64,000 nt of DNA from Providencia sp. R33 (GCF_019343475.1 NZ_CP072453.1:930001-994000); one strand, 5' to 3'; counted from the stretch's first letter, positions 26,594 to 36,317 are shown. Translations and numbers: made by a program. Notes: generated by a model from the sequence alone, not told the origin.

Positions 26594-27136
26594 ATGGAAC
26601 AACAAACCGAAGTCGTTGAATGGGTCGATATTGTCGATGAGGATAATAGCGTTATTGCTCAGGCAACCCGCAGCCAAATGCGCGCTGAAAATTTACGGCA
26701 TCGTGCGACGTATATTGTTGTGCATGATGGGATGGGGAAAATCTTAGTCCAACGACGTACTGACATTAAAGATTTCCACCCTGGTTTTCTCGATGCCACC
26801 GCAGGTGGTGTTGTTACCCAAGGTGAAAATATTCTGGACTCCGCAAAACGTGAAGCGGAAGAAGAGTTGGGGATCGCTGGCGTACCATTCGCAGAGCATG
26901 GTCATTTTTATTTCGAAGATGAGCATTGCCGCGTGTGGGGTGGGTTATTTAGCTGTGTTAGTCATGGTCCATTTGCGCTGCAAGAGTCTGAAGTAGCAGA
27001 GGTGAGCTGGTTAACACCAAAAGAAATCAGCGCTCGTTGTGATGAATTCACCCCAGACTCACTAAAAGCGCTCTCGTTATGGCTGACGCGCAATAATGAG
27101 TCCGAAAAAGCCATCACTTGTGCTGAAAACCCATAA
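26594..27136 (+). CDS. yfcD: YfcD, Nudix hydrolase
   Basis: A 180-residue Nudix hydrolase, the same length as E. coli YfcD. The Nudix box GVVTQGENILDSAKREAEEE continuing LGI (about residues 73-95) has all of G-x5-E-x7-R-E-x-x-E-E. Such enzymes cleave nucleoside diphosphates linked to another group; the physiological substrate of YfcD is not established. The protein resembles the IPP isomerase-like branch of the Nudix fold. A strong terminator follows. Confidence 0.92.
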   Translation: MEQQTEVVEWVDIVDEDNSVIAQATRSQMRAENLRHRATYIVVHDGMGKILVQRRTDIKDFHPGFLDATAGGVVTQGENILDSAKREAEEELGIAGVPFAEHGHFYFEDEHCRVWGGLFSCVSHGPFALQESEVAEVSWLTPKEISARCDEFTPDSLKALSLWLTRNNESEKAITCAENP

Positions 27137-27155
27137 CCACTCAGATTTAAATCGT

Positions 27156-27190
27156 AAAAGGACTATTTTCTGTAGTCCTTTTAATTTTTT
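27156..27190 (+). terminator. Terminator after yfcD
   Basis: AAAAGGACTA (27156-27165) pairs with TAGTCCTTTT (27173-27182), followed by AATTTTTT. Confidence 0.85.
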
Positions 27191-27373
27191 CATCAAAATT
27201 CAAATCTCTAGCAAGGTTAATTTTTGACTAATATATAACTATTAGTTATATCCTACTTGCACCTTACACGATGTATTCATTTCAACTCTCGATATAATAA
27301 GCGAACTTATTATTTCGCTTGTCATATTGTGAAATTATTTAGCGATACAGAACGACGGATTGAGAAAATAACA

Positions 27374-28609
27374 ATGACAATTCAAAAAACAGAGTCACTT
27401 TTAAAACAACAGCACCTTGAAAACGTAACAAATAAAGCACGTGAAATTATGGCGCGTGAGGGGATTGAAGCGCTAATTGCTACAGTTGGGGATAATTTTT
27501 ATCACTTAACAGGCTTTGCGAGCTTCTTTATGTATACCTTTAGGCAAACAGGCTCAGCGATTGCCGTGATTTTCCGTGACCCCGCCGTGAAATCACTGGT
27601 GATCATGAATGAGTTTGAAGCGGCAAATTTAAGCTTGGAAATGCCAAACGCTCAAATTAAAACTTTCCCAATCTGGGTGGATGTTGACGATCCTTATAAC
27701 CCAGATAACGGCAAAGTGGTAAAAGCAAGGCCGATAAATAGCCCAATTGAAACCATTTTTAACTTATTAAAGGACGCTTTATCTGAGGCGGGTGTGTATG
27801 GCAAGCCAGTTGCGATTGAGCTTAACCAAATTACCTACACAGGTAAAAATTGGTTAGACAAAGTCATTCCAGAACTAAACTTAGTTGATTCTTCACCACT
27901 TTTTAATGAATTACGCATGATAAAAAGTGAATGGGAAATCAATCATTTGAGAAAATCAGCTCAAATTACTGAGGCAGGCATTAAAGCTGCAAGTCAACTT
28001 ATTCGTGTTGGTTGTACATCAGCAGAATTAACCGCCGCTTTTAAAGCCAAAGTCATGTCTTTTCCTGAAACCAATTACAGTCGTTTTCACTTAATTTCAG
28101 TGGGAAGTGATTTTTCCCCAAAAATGTTGCCAGACAATGTACCAGCAAAAGAAGGGGACTTAATTAAGTTTGACTGCGGTGTGGATGTGGCGGGATACGG
28201 TGCAGATATTGCACGTACTTTTGTGGTGGGTAAACCGAATGATAAAGTCAATGCGATTTACCAAACCATATTAAAAGGCCATCAATATATGTTAAGCCGC
28301 ATTGCATCAGGGGTGGCGTTAAGTGATGTATTCAATGAAACGATGGCATTAATTCGTTCATCAGGTTTACCACACTATAACCGTGGACATCTGGGACATG
28401 GTGACGGTGTATTTGTTGGTTTAGAAGAAGCGCCTTTTGTCAGTGCAGCAACCACTGAAGTGTTTCGTGCAGGAATGGTCATGAGCTTGGAAACGCCTTA
28501 TTACGGTATTGGCGTGGGCGGTATTATGATTGAAGATATGTTACTGATTACAGAAGATGGCGTTGAAATGTTAAGTCATTTGCCTCGTGAATTGGTGTCT
28601 CTTAAATAA
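27374..28609 (+). CDS. M24-family metallopeptidase (Xaa-Pro dipeptidase-like)
   Basis: A 411-residue cytoplasmic enzyme of the pita-bread fold. An N-terminal creatinase-like domain (to about residue 180) is followed by the catalytic domain with metal ligands Asp267 (KFDCGV), Asp278 (YGADIARTF), His342 (RGHLGHGDG), Glu373 (SLETPYYG) and Glu387 (MIEDML). The complete set suggests an active dinuclear metal aminopeptidase or prolidase rather than a metal-free creatinase. The ATG at 27374 is chosen because earlier in-frame codons are unlike the family. It is followed at 18 bases by a small membrane protein and a symporter, which points to uptake and cleavage of a peptide or related compound. Confidence 0.85.
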   Translation: MTIQKTESLLKQQHLENVTNKAREIMAREGIEALIATVGDNFYHLTGFASFFMYTFRQTGSAIAVIFRDPAVKSLVIMNEFEAANLSLEMPNAQIKTFPIWVDVDDPYNPDNGKVVKARPINSPIETIFNLLKDALSEAGVYGKPVAIELNQITYTGKNWLDKVIPELNLVDSSPLFNELRMIKSEWEINHLRKSAQITEAGIKAASQLIRVGCTSAELTAAFKAKVMSFPETNYSRFHLISVGSDFSPKMLPDNVPAKEGDLIKFDCGVDVAGYGADIARTFVVGKPNDKVNAIYQTILKGHQYMLSRIASGVALSDVFNETMALIRSSGLPHYNRGHLGHGDGVFVGLEEAPFVSAATTEVFRAGMVMSLETPYYGIGVGGIMIEDMLLITEDGVEMLSHLPRELVSLK

Positions 28610-28627
28610 TAAAAATAAGGACTTTTT

Positions 28628-28825
28628 ATGAGATGGTATCACTACCTCGTTATTTTCCCGATCTTGGCGTTAACCGTCGGGATCTATTATGCCAATGAAG
28701 TTGAACCCTTTGTCATGGGGCTGCCTTTTTTGATGTTTTGGATTGTGGCATGGGTGATTGTGACAGCACTCGTCATGTTATTAATTAATGTGTTAGACAG
28801 TAAAAATCTTAAGGAAACTTCATGA
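28628..28825 (+). CDS. Small two-span membrane protein, DUF3311/YhdT-like partner of the symporter
   Basis: A 65-residue protein with two hydrophobic segments (about residues 4-22 and 29-54), the size and form of small proteins encoded just before SSS symporters, such as YhdT before PanF. AAGGA precedes the ATG. The stop overlaps the symporter start by ATGA, so the two are made together. It probably assembles with the symporter in the inner membrane; its exact role is unknown. Confidence 0.75.
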   Translation: MRWYHYLVIFPILALTVGIYYANEVEPFVMGLPFLMFWIVAWVIVTALVMLLINVLDSKNLKETS

Positions 28826-30264
28826 GCTCCGCATTAATTATTATTGCCGTTTTTTTCCTTTTCAGTGTTTATTTGGCGATTAGAGCCAAAAAAGGAAAAA
28901 CTATGGACCACGAAGGGTGGTCAGTGGGCGGGCGAAGTTACGGGGCGCTACTCGTTTTCCTACTTAGTGCAGGGGAAATCTACACTACCTTTACCTTCCT
29001 CGGCGGGAGCGGTTGGGCATACGGTAAAGGGCCTGCCATCCTCTATACCTTAGCGGTTAATGCCTTTATGGGGATCTTTTTGTATTGGGTGCATCCGCGT
29101 GTTTGGCGGTTTGCAAAAGATAATGATGTCAGAACTATTTCTGAATTATTTACTAAGAAATATAACAGTCAAGGGCTTGGGTTATTAATTAGCTTAATTT
29201 CCATTGCGGCGATGGTGCCTTTATTTGTGCTCCAATTGAAAGGCCTTGGCATTATTGTTTCACAAGCGTCTTATGGGGCTATTCCTGCGGATATGGCCAT
29301 TTGGATTGGGATTATCGCAGTCACGTTGTTTGTGATGATTTCGGGTATTCATGGGTCAGCTTGGACATCTGCTCTGAAAGATTTAATGATCTTAATTGTC
29401 GTGGTATTTATTGGGATTTATATTCCGCTACATTATTACGGTAGCTTTGGCGATATGTTTAAAGCGATTGATACCGCCATGCCAAGCTTTTTAACCTTCC
29501 CAAAAACAGGGCTGAATATTCCTTGGTATATTTCCACAATATTCCTATCTGTTGTAGCGTATTTCTGTTGGCCTCACTATATGGCGGCGGTATTTACGGC
29601 AAAAGATGAAAAATCCCTCAAGCGAAATAGTATTTTAATTCCTGCGTACAGCTTGATTATGCTATTTGCCTTTTTTGTCGGTTATGCGGCGATATTACAA
29701 ATTCCACACCTTGAAGGCTCTGCTGTGGATTTATCACTGTTTGAAATTTCGAAAGAAACCTTTTCACCTGTTGTCGTTGGTTTTATCGGTGCGGCAGGGA
29801 TGCTAACGGCGTTAGTACCGGGTTCTATGTTACTGTTAACGACCTCAAATATGTTAGCGGGTGTGGTACAAAAAGCGGTAGGTGCGAGTGAAGAAAAACG
29901 CCAGTCCGGCGTGTATGCACGCTATATGGTGCCGTTAGTTGCACTGGTGAGCTTGTACTTTATTTTCCACAGTAATGACACGTTAGTGGCAATAATGTTG
30001 CTCGGTGTGAATATTGTGGCGCAATTTTTCCCTGCGTTATTGATGAGTTTTAAACAACATAACCCGATGACATCGGCGGGCGCAATTTGTGGTATTGCAG
30101 CAGGGGTATTATTCCTTGCAGTTACTTATATTGAAAAAATATCCTTAGCGCAGCTCTTCCCATGGTTAGGGGAAGGCTTAAGCTTTATGAATATTGGTAT
30201 TGCTGCATTTATTCTGAATATTATTGTTGCCGTGGTTGTTTCGTTATTGACCAGAAGAAAATAA
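28822..30264 (+). CDS. Sodium:solute symporter (SSS family)
   Basis: A 480-residue inner-membrane protein with about 13 membrane segments and the SSS-type start in which GGRSYGALLVFLLSAGEIYT follows the first segment. Sodium-driven import of an organic solute is the family role. Translational coupling to the small protein and linkage to an M24 peptidase suggest a dipeptide or amidino compound as substrate, but this is inference. A bidirectional terminator follows. Confidence 0.88.
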   Translation: MSSALIIIAVFFLFSVYLAIRAKKGKTMDHEGWSVGGRSYGALLVFLLSAGEIYTTFTFLGGSGWAYGKGPAILYTLAVNAFMGIFLYWVHPRVWRFAKDNDVRTISELFTKKYNSQGLGLLISLISIAAMVPLFVLQLKGLGIIVSQASYGAIPADMAIWIGIIAVTLFVMISGIHGSAWTSALKDLMILIVVVFIGIYIPLHYYGSFGDMFKAIDTAMPSFLTFPKTGLNIPWYISTIFLSVVAYFCWPHYMAAVFTAKDEKSLKRNSILIPAYSLIMLFAFFVGYAAILQIPHLEGSAVDLSLFEISKETFSPVVVGFIGAAGMLTALVPGSMLLLTTSNMLAGVVQKAVGASEEKRQSGVYARYMVPLVALVSLYFIFHSNDTLVAIMLLGVNIVAQFFPALLMSFKQHNPMTSAGAICGIAAGVLFLAVTYIEKISLAQLFPWLGEGLSFMNIGIAAFILNIIVAVVVSLLTRRK

Positions 30265-30287
30265 TATTAGGATATTTCATTAAATAA

Positions 30288-30315
30288 AATACCCGCAATT
30301 TTTGCGGGTATTTTT
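30288..30315. terminator. Bidirectional terminator between symporter and YdcZ-type gene
   Basis: AATACCCGCAA (30288-30298) and TTGCGGGTATT (30302-30312) pair perfectly. T runs follow on both strands. Confidence 0.85.
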
Positions 30316-30322
30316 GTGTGCA

Positions 30323-30793
30323 TTATTTACGTGCCATTTGAACACAGAACACGCCTGTCACCACTAAACCGATGCCCAGTATCTTTCCGAGTGGAATTGG
30401 GTTTTGTGGCATACCAAACCACCCAAAGTGCTCTATCAAAGCTGAAATCATTAATTGACCTGCAATCACCATCACAAAGAAAGTCGTGCTACCAATTTTT
30501 GGCACCAAAATAAGAGCAGAAGTGAGGTAAAGCATGCCCGCAATTCCCCCAAACCAAATCCAAAGGGGTTGATGAAACAATTCAGCGCTAAAATTAGGTT
30601 TTGGGACCTTAAAAACAAAGAGTAATGGGATCAGGACAATTATGCTAATCACCAGTGAAACGGCACTGGCCCATAGTGGATGGCCTAAGTGGCGGGCTAA
30701 TACTGCATTGCTTGCTGCTTGGATAGGGACAACAACCCCAGCAAACAGCGCCACTAATGCTAAAAATATCCCAGATAATGAAAGTGTAGACAT
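30323..30793 (-). CDS. YdcZ/DUF606-type DMT transporter
   Basis: A 156-residue protein with about five membrane segments, half the length of a normal EamA exporter, as in the DUF606 (YdcZ) group, which works as dimers. The N-terminal VVPIQAASNAVLARHLGHPL is typical of the group. Substrate unknown. It diverges from a LysR-type regulator 103 bases away, which likely controls it. Confidence 0.82.
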   Translation of the reverse strand: MSTLSLSGIFLALVALFAGVVVPIQAASNAVLARHLGHPLWASAVSLVISIIVLIPLLFVFKVPKPNFSAELFHQPLWIWFGGIAGMLYLTSALILVPKIGSTTFFVMVIAGQLMISALIEHFGWFGMPQNPIPLGKILGIGLVVTGVFCVQMARK

Positions 30794-30896
30794 ATCAACC
30801 TCAGTGTTAACAGGGGATCATTATTGATTTAAGATAAGATTAACGAGCAGGGGATTAATTGGGAAATGAACAATTTTATAAGGTACTATTCGCCAA

Positions 30897-31793
30897 ATGA
30901 ATAACTTAAGAAGATTAGATTTAAATCAATTGGTTACCTTGCTAATTTTATTGCGGGAACGCCATGTCAGCCGTGCGGCACAAGCCCTTCATAAAAGTCA
31001 GCCTGCGGTTAGCCATGCACTGAATCAGCTGCGTGAGCTATTTCAAGACCCTCTGTTGGTACGGCAGAAAGGGCAATACCAATTAACCAGTAAAGCGGAA
31101 GCACTATATACACCGTTATTGAAAGCACTGGAGCAGTTGGATTACTTGATTGCTCAACAAAATTTTCAACCTGCTTTGTGCCATCAACGGTTTAATCTTG
31201 CATTGTCTGATTATGGTGCAGCCATTATTGCTCAACCATTGACGCGTTTTCTGCGCGAGCAAGCACCTGATGTCGATTTAAACATTTGGCATTGTAGCCG
31301 AGAAGAAATGCAAAATAAGTTATTAGAAGGAAGTTTAGATCTGGCGTTTGGGGTCTTTAATTCACTTGATAACACGCTTCGTGCCCAATCGATTTTCCAA
31401 GATAAAATGGTGAGTCTGGCCGATAAGTCAATTTGCCCAGCGGGAACAATGACGTTGGACGAATGGTTGTCACACCCTCATATTGCTGTGAGTATGAAAC
31501 CGTTTGACACCAATGAAGTTGATGCGCAGCTAAAACGGTTAAATCAGCAAAGACGTGTGGCAGTGACAGTACCTTATTGGCAAGTTGCACCACAACTTAT
31601 TGCAGGTACTGACCTTATCTTAACAGCGGCACAAAAAGGTTTTCCGCCAGAGATGAATCAACATTGTGTGATATTTGAGCCACCCGTAAAGGTTGCACCA
31701 TTGGATTTTCAAATGATTTGGCATGAACGCAGTGATACGGATAACGCACTGAATTGGTTAAGAGCAACTATCATTAATTTATTCGCACAATAA
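30897..31793 (+). CDS. LysR-family transcriptional regulator
   Basis: A 298-residue LysR-type regulator. The N-terminal winged helix reads RHVSRAAQALHKSQPAVSHA near residue 22, and the rest is the substrate-binding effector domain. The divergent neighbour is the YdcZ-type transporter, the usual target for this arrangement. The effector cannot be read from the sequence. A shared hairpin terminator separates it from pta. Confidence 0.88.
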   Translation: MNNLRRLDLNQLVTLLILLRERHVSRAAQALHKSQPAVSHALNQLRELFQDPLLVRQKGQYQLTSKAEALYTPLLKALEQLDYLIAQQNFQPALCHQRFNLALSDYGAAIIAQPLTRFLREQAPDVDLNIWHCSREEMQNKLLEGSLDLAFGVFNSLDNTLRAQSIFQDKMVSLADKSICPAGTMTLDEWLSHPHIAVSMKPFDTNEVDAQLKRLNQQRRVAVTVPYWQVAPQLIAGTDLILTAAQKGFPPEMNQHCVIFEPPVKVAPLDFQMIWHERSDTDNALNWLRATIINLFAQ

Positions 31794-31823
31794 AAAATGC
31801 CAGCCAATGAAGCTGGCTGGCAT
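31792..31823. terminator. Terminator of pta and of the LysR gene
   Basis: ATGCCAGCCA (31797-31806) pairs with TGGCTGGCAT (31814-31823). The minus strand continues with a six-T run, so it mainly serves ackA-pta. Confidence 0.8.
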
Positions 31824-31843
31824 TTATCGCAATAATAAATGAA

Positions 31844-33988
31844 TTATGCGTTTTCGTTCTGTACCGCTTGGATTGCAGTTAACGCAACGGTATAAACGAT
31901 ATCGTCAACTAATGCTCCACGAGACAAGTCATTGACAGGTTTGCGCATACCTTGCAGCATTGGGCCGATTGACACGAGGTCAGCGGAACGTTGTACTGCT
32001 TTATAGGTGGTGTTACCCGTGTTCAGGTCTGGGAAGATAAACACGGTTGCTTTACCAGCAACTGGGGAGTTAGGCGCTTTTGATTTCGCCACGTCAGCCA
32101 TTACCGCCGCATCATACTGCAATGGACCATCAATCATCAGGTCTGGGCGTTTTTCTTGCGCTAAACGGGTTGCTTCACGCACTTTTTCAACATCACTACC
32201 TGCGCCTGAATCACCGGTTGAGTAGGAGATCATTGCAACGCGTGGGTCGATACCAAAGGCTTTTGCAGAATCCGCAGATTGAATAGCGATTTCAGATAAT
32301 TGCTCTGCTGTTGGGTCTGGATTGATTGCACAGTCGCCATAAACAAAGACTTGTTCAGGTAACAGCATAAAGAATACTGAAGAAACCAGTGAGCTACCCG
32401 GCGCCGTTTTGATCAACTGAAGCGGTGGACGGATAGTGTTTGCAGTAGTGTGTACTGCACCTGAAACTAAGCCATCAACTTCGCCTTTTTCGAGCATTAA
32501 TGTGCCCAGAACTACGTTGTCTTCTAGTTGTTCACGAGCAACAACTTCGGTCATGCCTTTGCTTTTACGTAGTTCAACAAGGCGTGCAACGTATTCTTCG
32601 CGGACTTTGATTGGGTCAACGATTTCAATACCTGTGCCTAATTCAATACCTTGTGCAGCGGCAACACGGCGGATATCTTCAGGGTTACCTAACAGAACGC
32701 ATGTTGCGATCCCACGCTCAGCACAGATAGAGGCGGCTTTAACGGTACGAGGCTCATCACCTTCAGGCAGAACGATACGTTTGCCCGCTTTACGTGCTAA
32801 TTCAGTTAATTGATAACGGAACGCTGGTGGCGATAAACGATTTGGACGCTCAGAGTCAGCAACTAAAGATTCAATCCAGTCGCTGCTAATGTGGCGAGCC
32901 ACATAGTTTTGAATTTTCTCGATACGCTCATGGTCATCCGCTGGCACTTCTAAGCTGAAACTTTGCAGGTTCAGGGAGGTCTGCCATGTGTTGCTTTTCA
33001 CCATGAAGACTGGCAAACCAGTTTCGAACGCTTGTTCGCATAATTGACGAATTGGCGCATCGATGTTGTAGCCACCTGTTAACAGAACCGCACCAATTTC
33101 AACGCCGTTCATCGCGGCTAATGATGCTGAAACCAGCACATCAGGGCGGTCTGCTGAAGTTACTAACAGTGAACCTGGGCGGAAGTGCTCAAGCATATGT
33201 GGGATGCTACGTGCACAGAAAGTGACAGATTTAACACGACGTGTTTTGATCTCACCTTCGTTAACAATCTCTGCACCCAAGTGTTTTGCCATGTCGATTG
33301 CACGCGTAGCGATTAAATCGAAGTTCCATGGAATGGATGCCAGCACTGGCAGGTTCAGTGCAGAAAGTTGTTTCGGATCGAGGTTAGCCACTGTCGCTTT
33401 GGTTGAATCGTCAAAGATTTCAGACAGATCAGGGCGAGTACGGCCTTGTTCATCAACAGGAGCATTCACCTTATTAATGATAACACCGATAATATTCTTA
33501 TTACGTTGGCCACCAAATTCGTTACGAACTAGCTCTAAACGCTCTTGCATTTGTGTAATTGAGCTATTGCCCGTCGCAGTGACAAAAACAATTTCAGCGC
33601 CTAATGTTTTGGCAATTTCATAGTTTAATGACTGAGCAAAAGAGTGTTTACGCGTTGGCACCAAACCTTCAATCAAAATCACTTCTGCATTTTTGGTGTG
33701 GTCATGGTAGCGAGCCACTATCTCTTCCATTAACACATCTTTTTTAGACGAGGTCAGCAGTGATTCAACATATTCCATCGTCAACGGTTCAACAATGGTG
33801 GTAATACTTGAATGGGAACGCAGGACTTCAGTGGTTTGGTCTTTATTGCCAGAGATACGGGGCTGTGCGATAGGTTTGAAAACGCTTAATTGAACACCTT
33901 TTTGTTCCATTGAGCGAACGACACCTAGGCTAACGCTAGTTAAGCCAACGCTGGTGCCGGTAGGTATTAACATAATTGTACGGGACAC
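31844..33988 (-). CDS. pta: Pta, phosphate acetyltransferase
   Basis: Interconverts acetyl-CoA and acetyl phosphate. The 714-residue protein has the long enterobacterial form: an N-terminal P-loop-like dethiobiotin synthetase-type domain (MLIPTGTSVGLTSVSLGVVR), a central DRTGG domain and a C-terminal catalytic domain (GKRIVLPEGDEPRTVKAASI, and SYSTGDSGAGSDVEKVREAT). The start codon is GTG at 33988 with GAGG upstream. It follows ackA at 72 bases with a hairpin between them, which may lower pta expression relative to ackA. Confidence 0.97.
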   Translation of the reverse strand: MSRTIMLIPTGTSVGLTSVSLGVVRSMEQKGVQLSVFKPIAQPRISGNKDQTTEVLRSHSSITTIVEPLTMEYVESLLTSSKKDVLMEEIVARYHDHTKNAEVILIEGLVPTRKHSFAQSLNYEIAKTLGAEIVFVTATGNSSITQMQERLELVRNEFGGQRNKNIIGVIINKVNAPVDEQGRTRPDLSEIFDDSTKATVANLDPKQLSALNLPVLASIPWNFDLIATRAIDMAKHLGAEIVNEGEIKTRRVKSVTFCARSIPHMLEHFRPGSLLVTSADRPDVLVSASLAAMNGVEIGAVLLTGGYNIDAPIRQLCEQAFETGLPVFMVKSNTWQTSLNLQSFSLEVPADDHERIEKIQNYVARHISSDWIESLVADSERPNRLSPPAFRYQLTELARKAGKRIVLPEGDEPRTVKAASICAERGIATCVLLGNPEDIRRVAAAQGIELGTGIEIVDPIKVREEYVARLVELRKSKGMTEVVAREQLEDNVVLGTLMLEKGEVDGLVSGAVHTTANTIRPPLQLIKTAPGSSLVSSVFFMLLPEQVFVYGDCAINPDPTAEQLSEIAIQSADSAKAFGIDPRVAMISYSTGDSGAGSDVEKVREATRLAQEKRPDLMIDGPLQYDAAVMADVAKSKAPNSPVAGKATVFIFPDLNTGNTTYKAVQRSADLVSIGPMLQGMRKPVNDLSRGALVDDIVYTVALTAIQAVQNENA

Positions 33989-34020
33989 GGGAACCTCTTT
34001 ATTTCGGTTACTCTAATGAC

Positions 34021-34052
34021 AAAACGATACCGCCAGCATTGTGCTGGCGGTA
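34021..34052 (-). terminator. Hairpin between ackA and pta
   Basis: TACCGCCAGCA and TGCTGGCGGTA form a perfect 11-base stem with a 3-base loop (34028-34052), eight bases after the ackA stop, with TTTT a few bases after it on the minus strand. It probably acts as a partial terminator or as an mRNA-stabilising structure within the operon. Confidence 0.6.
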
Positions 34053-34060
34053 GACGTTTT

Positions 34061-35263
34061 TTATGCGGTTAAACGCGCAGTATCTTGAGCGATAACCAAC
34101 TCTTCATTGGTTGCGATAACCATTGCCGGGCGGCTGTTATCGGTAGTGATTAAACCTTCTTTACCGAAGCGTGCCGCTAAGTTACGTTCGTGGTCATATT
34201 CGAAACCAAGAATAGCCAATTTCTTCAGGGTAATTTCACGAACTTGCGCTGAGTTTTCACCAATACCGCCGGTGAAGATGATAGCATCAAGACGGCCTTC
34301 CATCAGTGCGCTGTATGCACCAACGTATTTAGCTAAACGGTGGCAGAAAACATCCATTGCACGCGTTGCATCTTCTTTTGTGCCATAGTTGTCTTCAACA
34401 TAGCGACAATCACTTGTTACGCCTGTTAAGCCTAATAATCCAGATTCTTTGGTCAGCATTTTGTTGATTTGGTCAACACTCATACCTAAAGAGTCATGTA
34501 AATGGAAAATAATCGCAGGGTCGATATCGCCACTACGTGTTCCCATGACTAAACCTTCTAATGGCGTTAAGCCCATAGAAGTGTCAACGCATTTACCATT
34601 AACAATTGCAGTGACAGAACCGCCATTGCCTAAATGGCAAGTGATGACGTTTAATTCTTCAACTGGTTTGTTGAGTTTTTTCGCCGCTTCACGAGAAACA
34701 TAGTAATGACTTGTGCCATGTGCGCCATAACGACGGATACTATGTTCTGAATAGAGTTCGTATGGCAGGGCATACAGATAGGCTTCTTGTGGCATTGTCT
34801 GATGGAACGCAGTGTCAAATACAGCGACGTTTTTGTTGATCAGATGAGGGAACGATTTTCTTGCCTCTTCAATACCAATCAGGTGAGCAGGGTTATGCAG
34901 TGGAGCAAATGGGATTGCCGCTTCAATGCCTTCAATCACTTCATCAGTGATTAAAACAGAAGAGGTGAATTTCTCGCCGCCGTGAACAATACGGTGACCG
35001 ATTGATGTAATTTGCGCTGACAACTCAGGTTTTTCAGCAAGAATGGTGTTGACAATGAAATTCAATGCTTCGCTATGCGCCGCACCAGCACCTAAAGGAG
35101 CTTCCTTTTTAGCACCATCCATTTTCCATTTAATACGGGCTTCAGGGAGGTTGAAACACTCAGCTAAACCGGATAAAAATTCGTCACCATTAGTTGGATC
35201 GATGATGGCGAATTTCAGTGAGGAGCTACCGCAGTTTAGAACCAGTACCAGCTTACTTGACAT
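34061..35263 (-). CDS. ackA: AckA, acetate kinase
   Basis: Converts acetyl phosphate and ADP to acetate and ATP, and the reverse. The 400-residue protein has the acetokinase signatures VLNCGSSSLKFAI at the N-terminus, FDTAFHQTMP near residue 149, and the nucleotide-binding FTGGIGENSAQVRE near residue 328. Length equals E. coli. It is the first gene of ackA-pta, divergent from yfbV across a 600-base region that contains FNR-like sites. Confidence 0.97.
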   Translation of the reverse strand: MSSKLVLVLNCGSSSLKFAIIDPTNGDEFLSGLAECFNLPEARIKWKMDGAKKEAPLGAGAAHSEALNFIVNTILAEKPELSAQITSIGHRIVHGGEKFTSSVLITDEVIEGIEAAIPFAPLHNPAHLIGIEEARKSFPHLINKNVAVFDTAFHQTMPQEAYLYALPYELYSEHSIRRYGAHGTSHYYVSREAAKKLNKPVEELNVITCHLGNGGSVTAIVNGKCVDTSMGLTPLEGLVMGTRSGDIDPAIIFHLHDSLGMSVDQINKMLTKESGLLGLTGVTSDCRYVEDNYGTKEDATRAMDVFCHRLAKYVGAYSALMEGRLDAIIFTGGIGENSAQVREITLKKLAILGFEYDHERNLAARFGKEGLITTDNSRPAMVIATNEELVIAQDTARLTA

Positions 35264-35373
35264 GGAAATACCTATCGTTAATTGTTGTTGTGAAGCCTTT
35301 AAAAAACATGAAAAAGACTCAGATATAAAAATATGGCTCGCTAGAGCCTAGCGTATTTATGACCTGAAACATC

Positions 35374-35387
35374 ATGATTAATATCAT
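35374..35387. promoter_or_regulatory. FNR-like site near ackA
   Basis: ATGAT-TAAT-ATCAT keeps the 5-4-5 spacing of the FNR consensus TTGAT-N4-ATCAA with one change in each arm. It lies about 111 bases before the ackA start. Anaerobic control of ackA is known in E. coli; use of this site is inferred. Confidence 0.35.
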
Positions 35388-35658
35388 ATTAAAGGCGAAA
35401 AAGTTAAAGATCTTGGTAATCTTCAAGGGCTTTATAACGCTATCGTTATTCTCTTGTGCAAAGTGCTATATAAAAGAAAACTTCGCATCTGGTGTTGAAA
35501 TAACGACCAAAAACCCAATATATAACTGTTGTCTATCTTTTTATTAAAAGGATAGATAAAGCGATAAAATAACAAATTCAACAGCAATTCTAAATGTGGC
35601 AGATTCTACTAAAAATATTTTATATTTTATACGTTTTTTTTAAAAATAGGTCGTTTGA

Positions 35659-35672
35659 TTGATTAAAATCAT
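35659..35672. promoter_or_regulatory. FNR-like site near yfbV
   Basis: TTGAT-TAAA-ATCAT matches the FNR consensus at nine of ten fixed bases. It lies about 190 bases before yfbV and 396 before ackA. Confidence 0.4.
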
Positions 35673-35861
35673 AAGTGTCGTATAAAGTGTAGTTATAGCA
35701 CGAAGTTAGATATTTATCAGAATAGCTGATTTTAATTAGGGGCGCTAAACTTAAGGTAAATTCAATAAAATAATTTGTTTAACTTAAGTGTGCGTTCCTG
35801 CCCACAATGGCGTAAGCTTAATGACAGCTAGTCAGTTTTAGAAGTGCATAGGAAACGATTC

Positions 35862-36317
35862 ATGAGTACATTGCAAAACACACCCCCCGGTTTTTTTAAA
35901 CGCTTCAGATTAGGCAATCGCTATCTGAAAACTTTTCCTATGGAAAAAAAACTGTCACCTATTTTCCCTGAAATTCGGATTAATAAAGCCGTGCGTTTTG
36001 GTATTCGCTTTATGCCGCCGATTGCCATCTTCACATTAGCATGGCAAATCGCCTTAGGTGGGCAGCTTGGCCCTGCAATTGCAACGGCATTATTTGCCTG
36101 TAGTTTACCAATGCAAGGGTTATGGTGGTTAGGGAAACGTGCGTCAACACCTCTTCCATCTAGCTTGCTGAGCTGGTTTTACGAGATCCGCGACAAATTT
36201 ACGGAGGCGGGAATTGCGATGGCACCTGTTGAACAACAGCCTGATTACATGGCGCTGGCTGACCTTCTTAAACGTGCATTTAACCAACTCGATCGCTCCT
36301 TTATGGAAGATGTTTAG
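35862..36317 (+). CDS. yfbV: YfbV, UPF0208 membrane protein
   Basis: A 151-residue protein, the same length as E. coli YfbV, with two membrane segments in the middle (about residues 50-90) and hydrophilic ends. In E. coli YfbV influences insulation of the Ter macrodomain. The ATG at 35862 has AGGAAA upstream. Position opposite ackA matches E. coli. Confidence 0.92.
   Translation: MSTLQNTPPGFFKRFRLGNRYLKTFPMEKKLSPIFPEIRINKAVRFGIRFMPPIAIFTLAWQIALGGQLGPAIATALFACSLPMQGLWWLGKRASTPLPSSLLSWFYEIRDKFTEAGIAMAPVEQQPDYMALADLLKRAFNQLDRSFMEDV

Larger units (their letters stand above)
35264..35861. other. Divergent control region of ackA and yfbV
   Basis: About 600 bases, AT-rich, with two FNR-like sites (35374-35387 and 35659-35672). 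I see no open frame with a ribosome site. Confidence 0.5.
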
